From NCBI GenBank assembly GCA_945787845.1, contig CALZJH010000005.1, positions 1 through 64,000 on the forward strand: a stretch of 64,000 nucleotides of DNA, given 5' to 3'. Positions 63,446-64,000 of this stretch are shown here, one piece after another (position 1 is the first letter of the stretch; every line of letters starts with the position of its first letter). The notes under the pieces were generated by a model. It saw nothing but the letters and a program-made list of their open reading frames with translations, ran no database searches and had not been told where the DNA came from. A program made the position numbers and the translations under genes. Origin of the DNA: an uncultured Woeseiaceae bacterium (GTDB lineage: Bacteria; Pseudomonadota; Gammaproteobacteria; Steroidobacterales; Woeseiaceae).

Positions 63446-64000
63446 CTAGATCGTGGACTGCGGCTTGATCGGGCTGCCGTCAAAGAAGCGGCCGAGCCGC
63501 AGTGCAGCAATATCGATGCCCGTTTCGGTATTTGTCAGCATGCCCGCTATCGCCTTGCCCGCACCGGGCCCGAGACCAAAGCCGTGCCCGCTGAAGCCGG
63601 TCGCAATATAAAAACCGGGCCTACCGTCAACCGGACCGATCATCGGCACGACATCCGGCGAGGTTTCCACCATCCCGGCCCAGCTCTCGACGATCGGCGT
63701 GTCGGCGAGCTGCGGGAACATGGTGTCGAGGTTCTTGCGAATCCCCTTGAGCACTTTCGCACTCGGCTCCGGGTTGAGTACGCGAGTCTGCTCAAACGGT
63801 GAGACCGAGTCGAGGTCCCAGGTTACCGGCTGTCGCCATTCCTCGAAGAACTCCTTGCCGAAGGACAGGCGCAGCACTTTCAGCTCCTGCATGAGCGCAG
63901 GAACGAACTTGAAGCCCCAGCGAAACGTCGAGGGCGTAATCGGGTGCTGCAGTATCGTGCCGTGAGCCAGAGTGAGGCCGCCATCCTGCCGCCGCCGAAT
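63446..64000 (-). CDS. FAD-dependent oxidoreductase (DAO family), 5' part outside window
   Basis: The frame is open from the window end to the stop at 63446, giving the last 184 residues. Family marks: SWAGMVETSPDVVPMIGPVDG (near the C terminus, split in the D-amino acid oxidase family), FYIATGFSGHGFGLGPGAGKAI and the C-terminal LxxxRF (ALRLGRFFDG). The FAD-binding N-terminus lies beyond 64000, so the length is unknown. Substrate may be an amine or D-amino acid. An internal ATG (63892) exists but is not the real start. Confidence 0.85.
   Translation of the reverse strand: MRRRQDGGLTLAHGTILQHPITPSTFRWGFKFVPALMQELKVLRLSFGKEFFEEWRQPVTWDLDSVSPFEQTRVLNPEPSAKVLKGIRKNLDTMFPQLADTPIVESWAGMVETSPDVVPMIGPVDGRPGFYIATGFSGHGFGLGPGAGKAIAGMLTNTETGIDIAALRLGRFFDGSPIKPQSTI

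Overview
The window is about 60% GC, densely coded on both strands and ordinary chromosome rather than a mobile region. TonB-dependent receptor, many lipoproteins, an RND pump, a prolyl oligopeptidase, isocitrate lyase of the 531-residue type, malate synthase G and YadGH-like ABC genes suggest a free-living, probably marine, heterotrophic gammaproteobacterium. That placement is inference; no rRNA, tRNA, CRISPR array, IS element or phage gene was seen.

Layout. 1-3.9 kb: an overlapping set of a dockerin-like membrane protein, a cohesin-like secreted protein, a VIT/VWA lipoprotein carrying a TonB-box-like motif, and another lipoprotein. 3.9-9.4 kb: membrane proteins and an RND efflux pair. 9.6-13 kb: a cysteine-rich MetV-like protein with a small membrane partner, a PolX-type HhH protein, an anchored SRPBCC protein and a membrane protein. 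13.1-15.7 kb: YadGH-like ABC exporter and a lipase-like hydrolase. 15.8-20.3 kb: HIT protein, PGAP1-like hydrolase, a hydrolase-LuxR fusion and PNPOx protein, with a dispersed intergenic repeat. 20.4-31.6 kb: diiron-like protein, Lgt-like enzyme, SDRs, HxlR and XRE regulators, GFA protein, MDR reductase, DUF547, ankyrin and esterase genes, membrane protein.

31.6-41.4 kb holds the clearest functional unit. Five minus-strand genes (acyl-CoA synthetase, alpha/beta hydrolase, lipoprotein esterase, SSS symporter, DUF1697) are joined by four 4-bp stop/start overlaps. A TetR gene diverges from them and a TonB-dependent receptor follows it. Near-identical palindromes (TTCAACG-NN-CGTTGAA) lie in pairs at both promoters, so TetR probably controls an uptake, hydrolysis and CoA-activation pathway for an unknown ester or acid.

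41.5-52 kb is a mixed metabolic stretch: D-cysteine desulfhydrase family, diguanylate cyclase, CMD protein, second GFA protein, acetyltransferase, methyltransferase, LysR regulator, PfkB kinase, prolyl oligopeptidase. 52.2-60.3 kb is a glyoxylate-shunt locus: isocitrate lyase, molybdate transporter modCBA, malate synthase G, and a divergent ScfR/RamB-type regulator. The isocitrate lyase promoter and the malate synthase/regulator promoter share three sequence elements, including a 13-bp palindrome. modA begins just after the malate synthase stop, so molybdate uptake may be cotranscribed with the shunt. 60.3-64 kb: a kelch-like protein, a persulfide dioxygenase/DUF442 pair for sulfide handling, an SDR and an FAD oxidoreductase cut by the window end.

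Functions are from motif recognition by eye; no database search was run. Many start codons were reassigned using Shine-Dalgarno position, signal peptides or domain limits.
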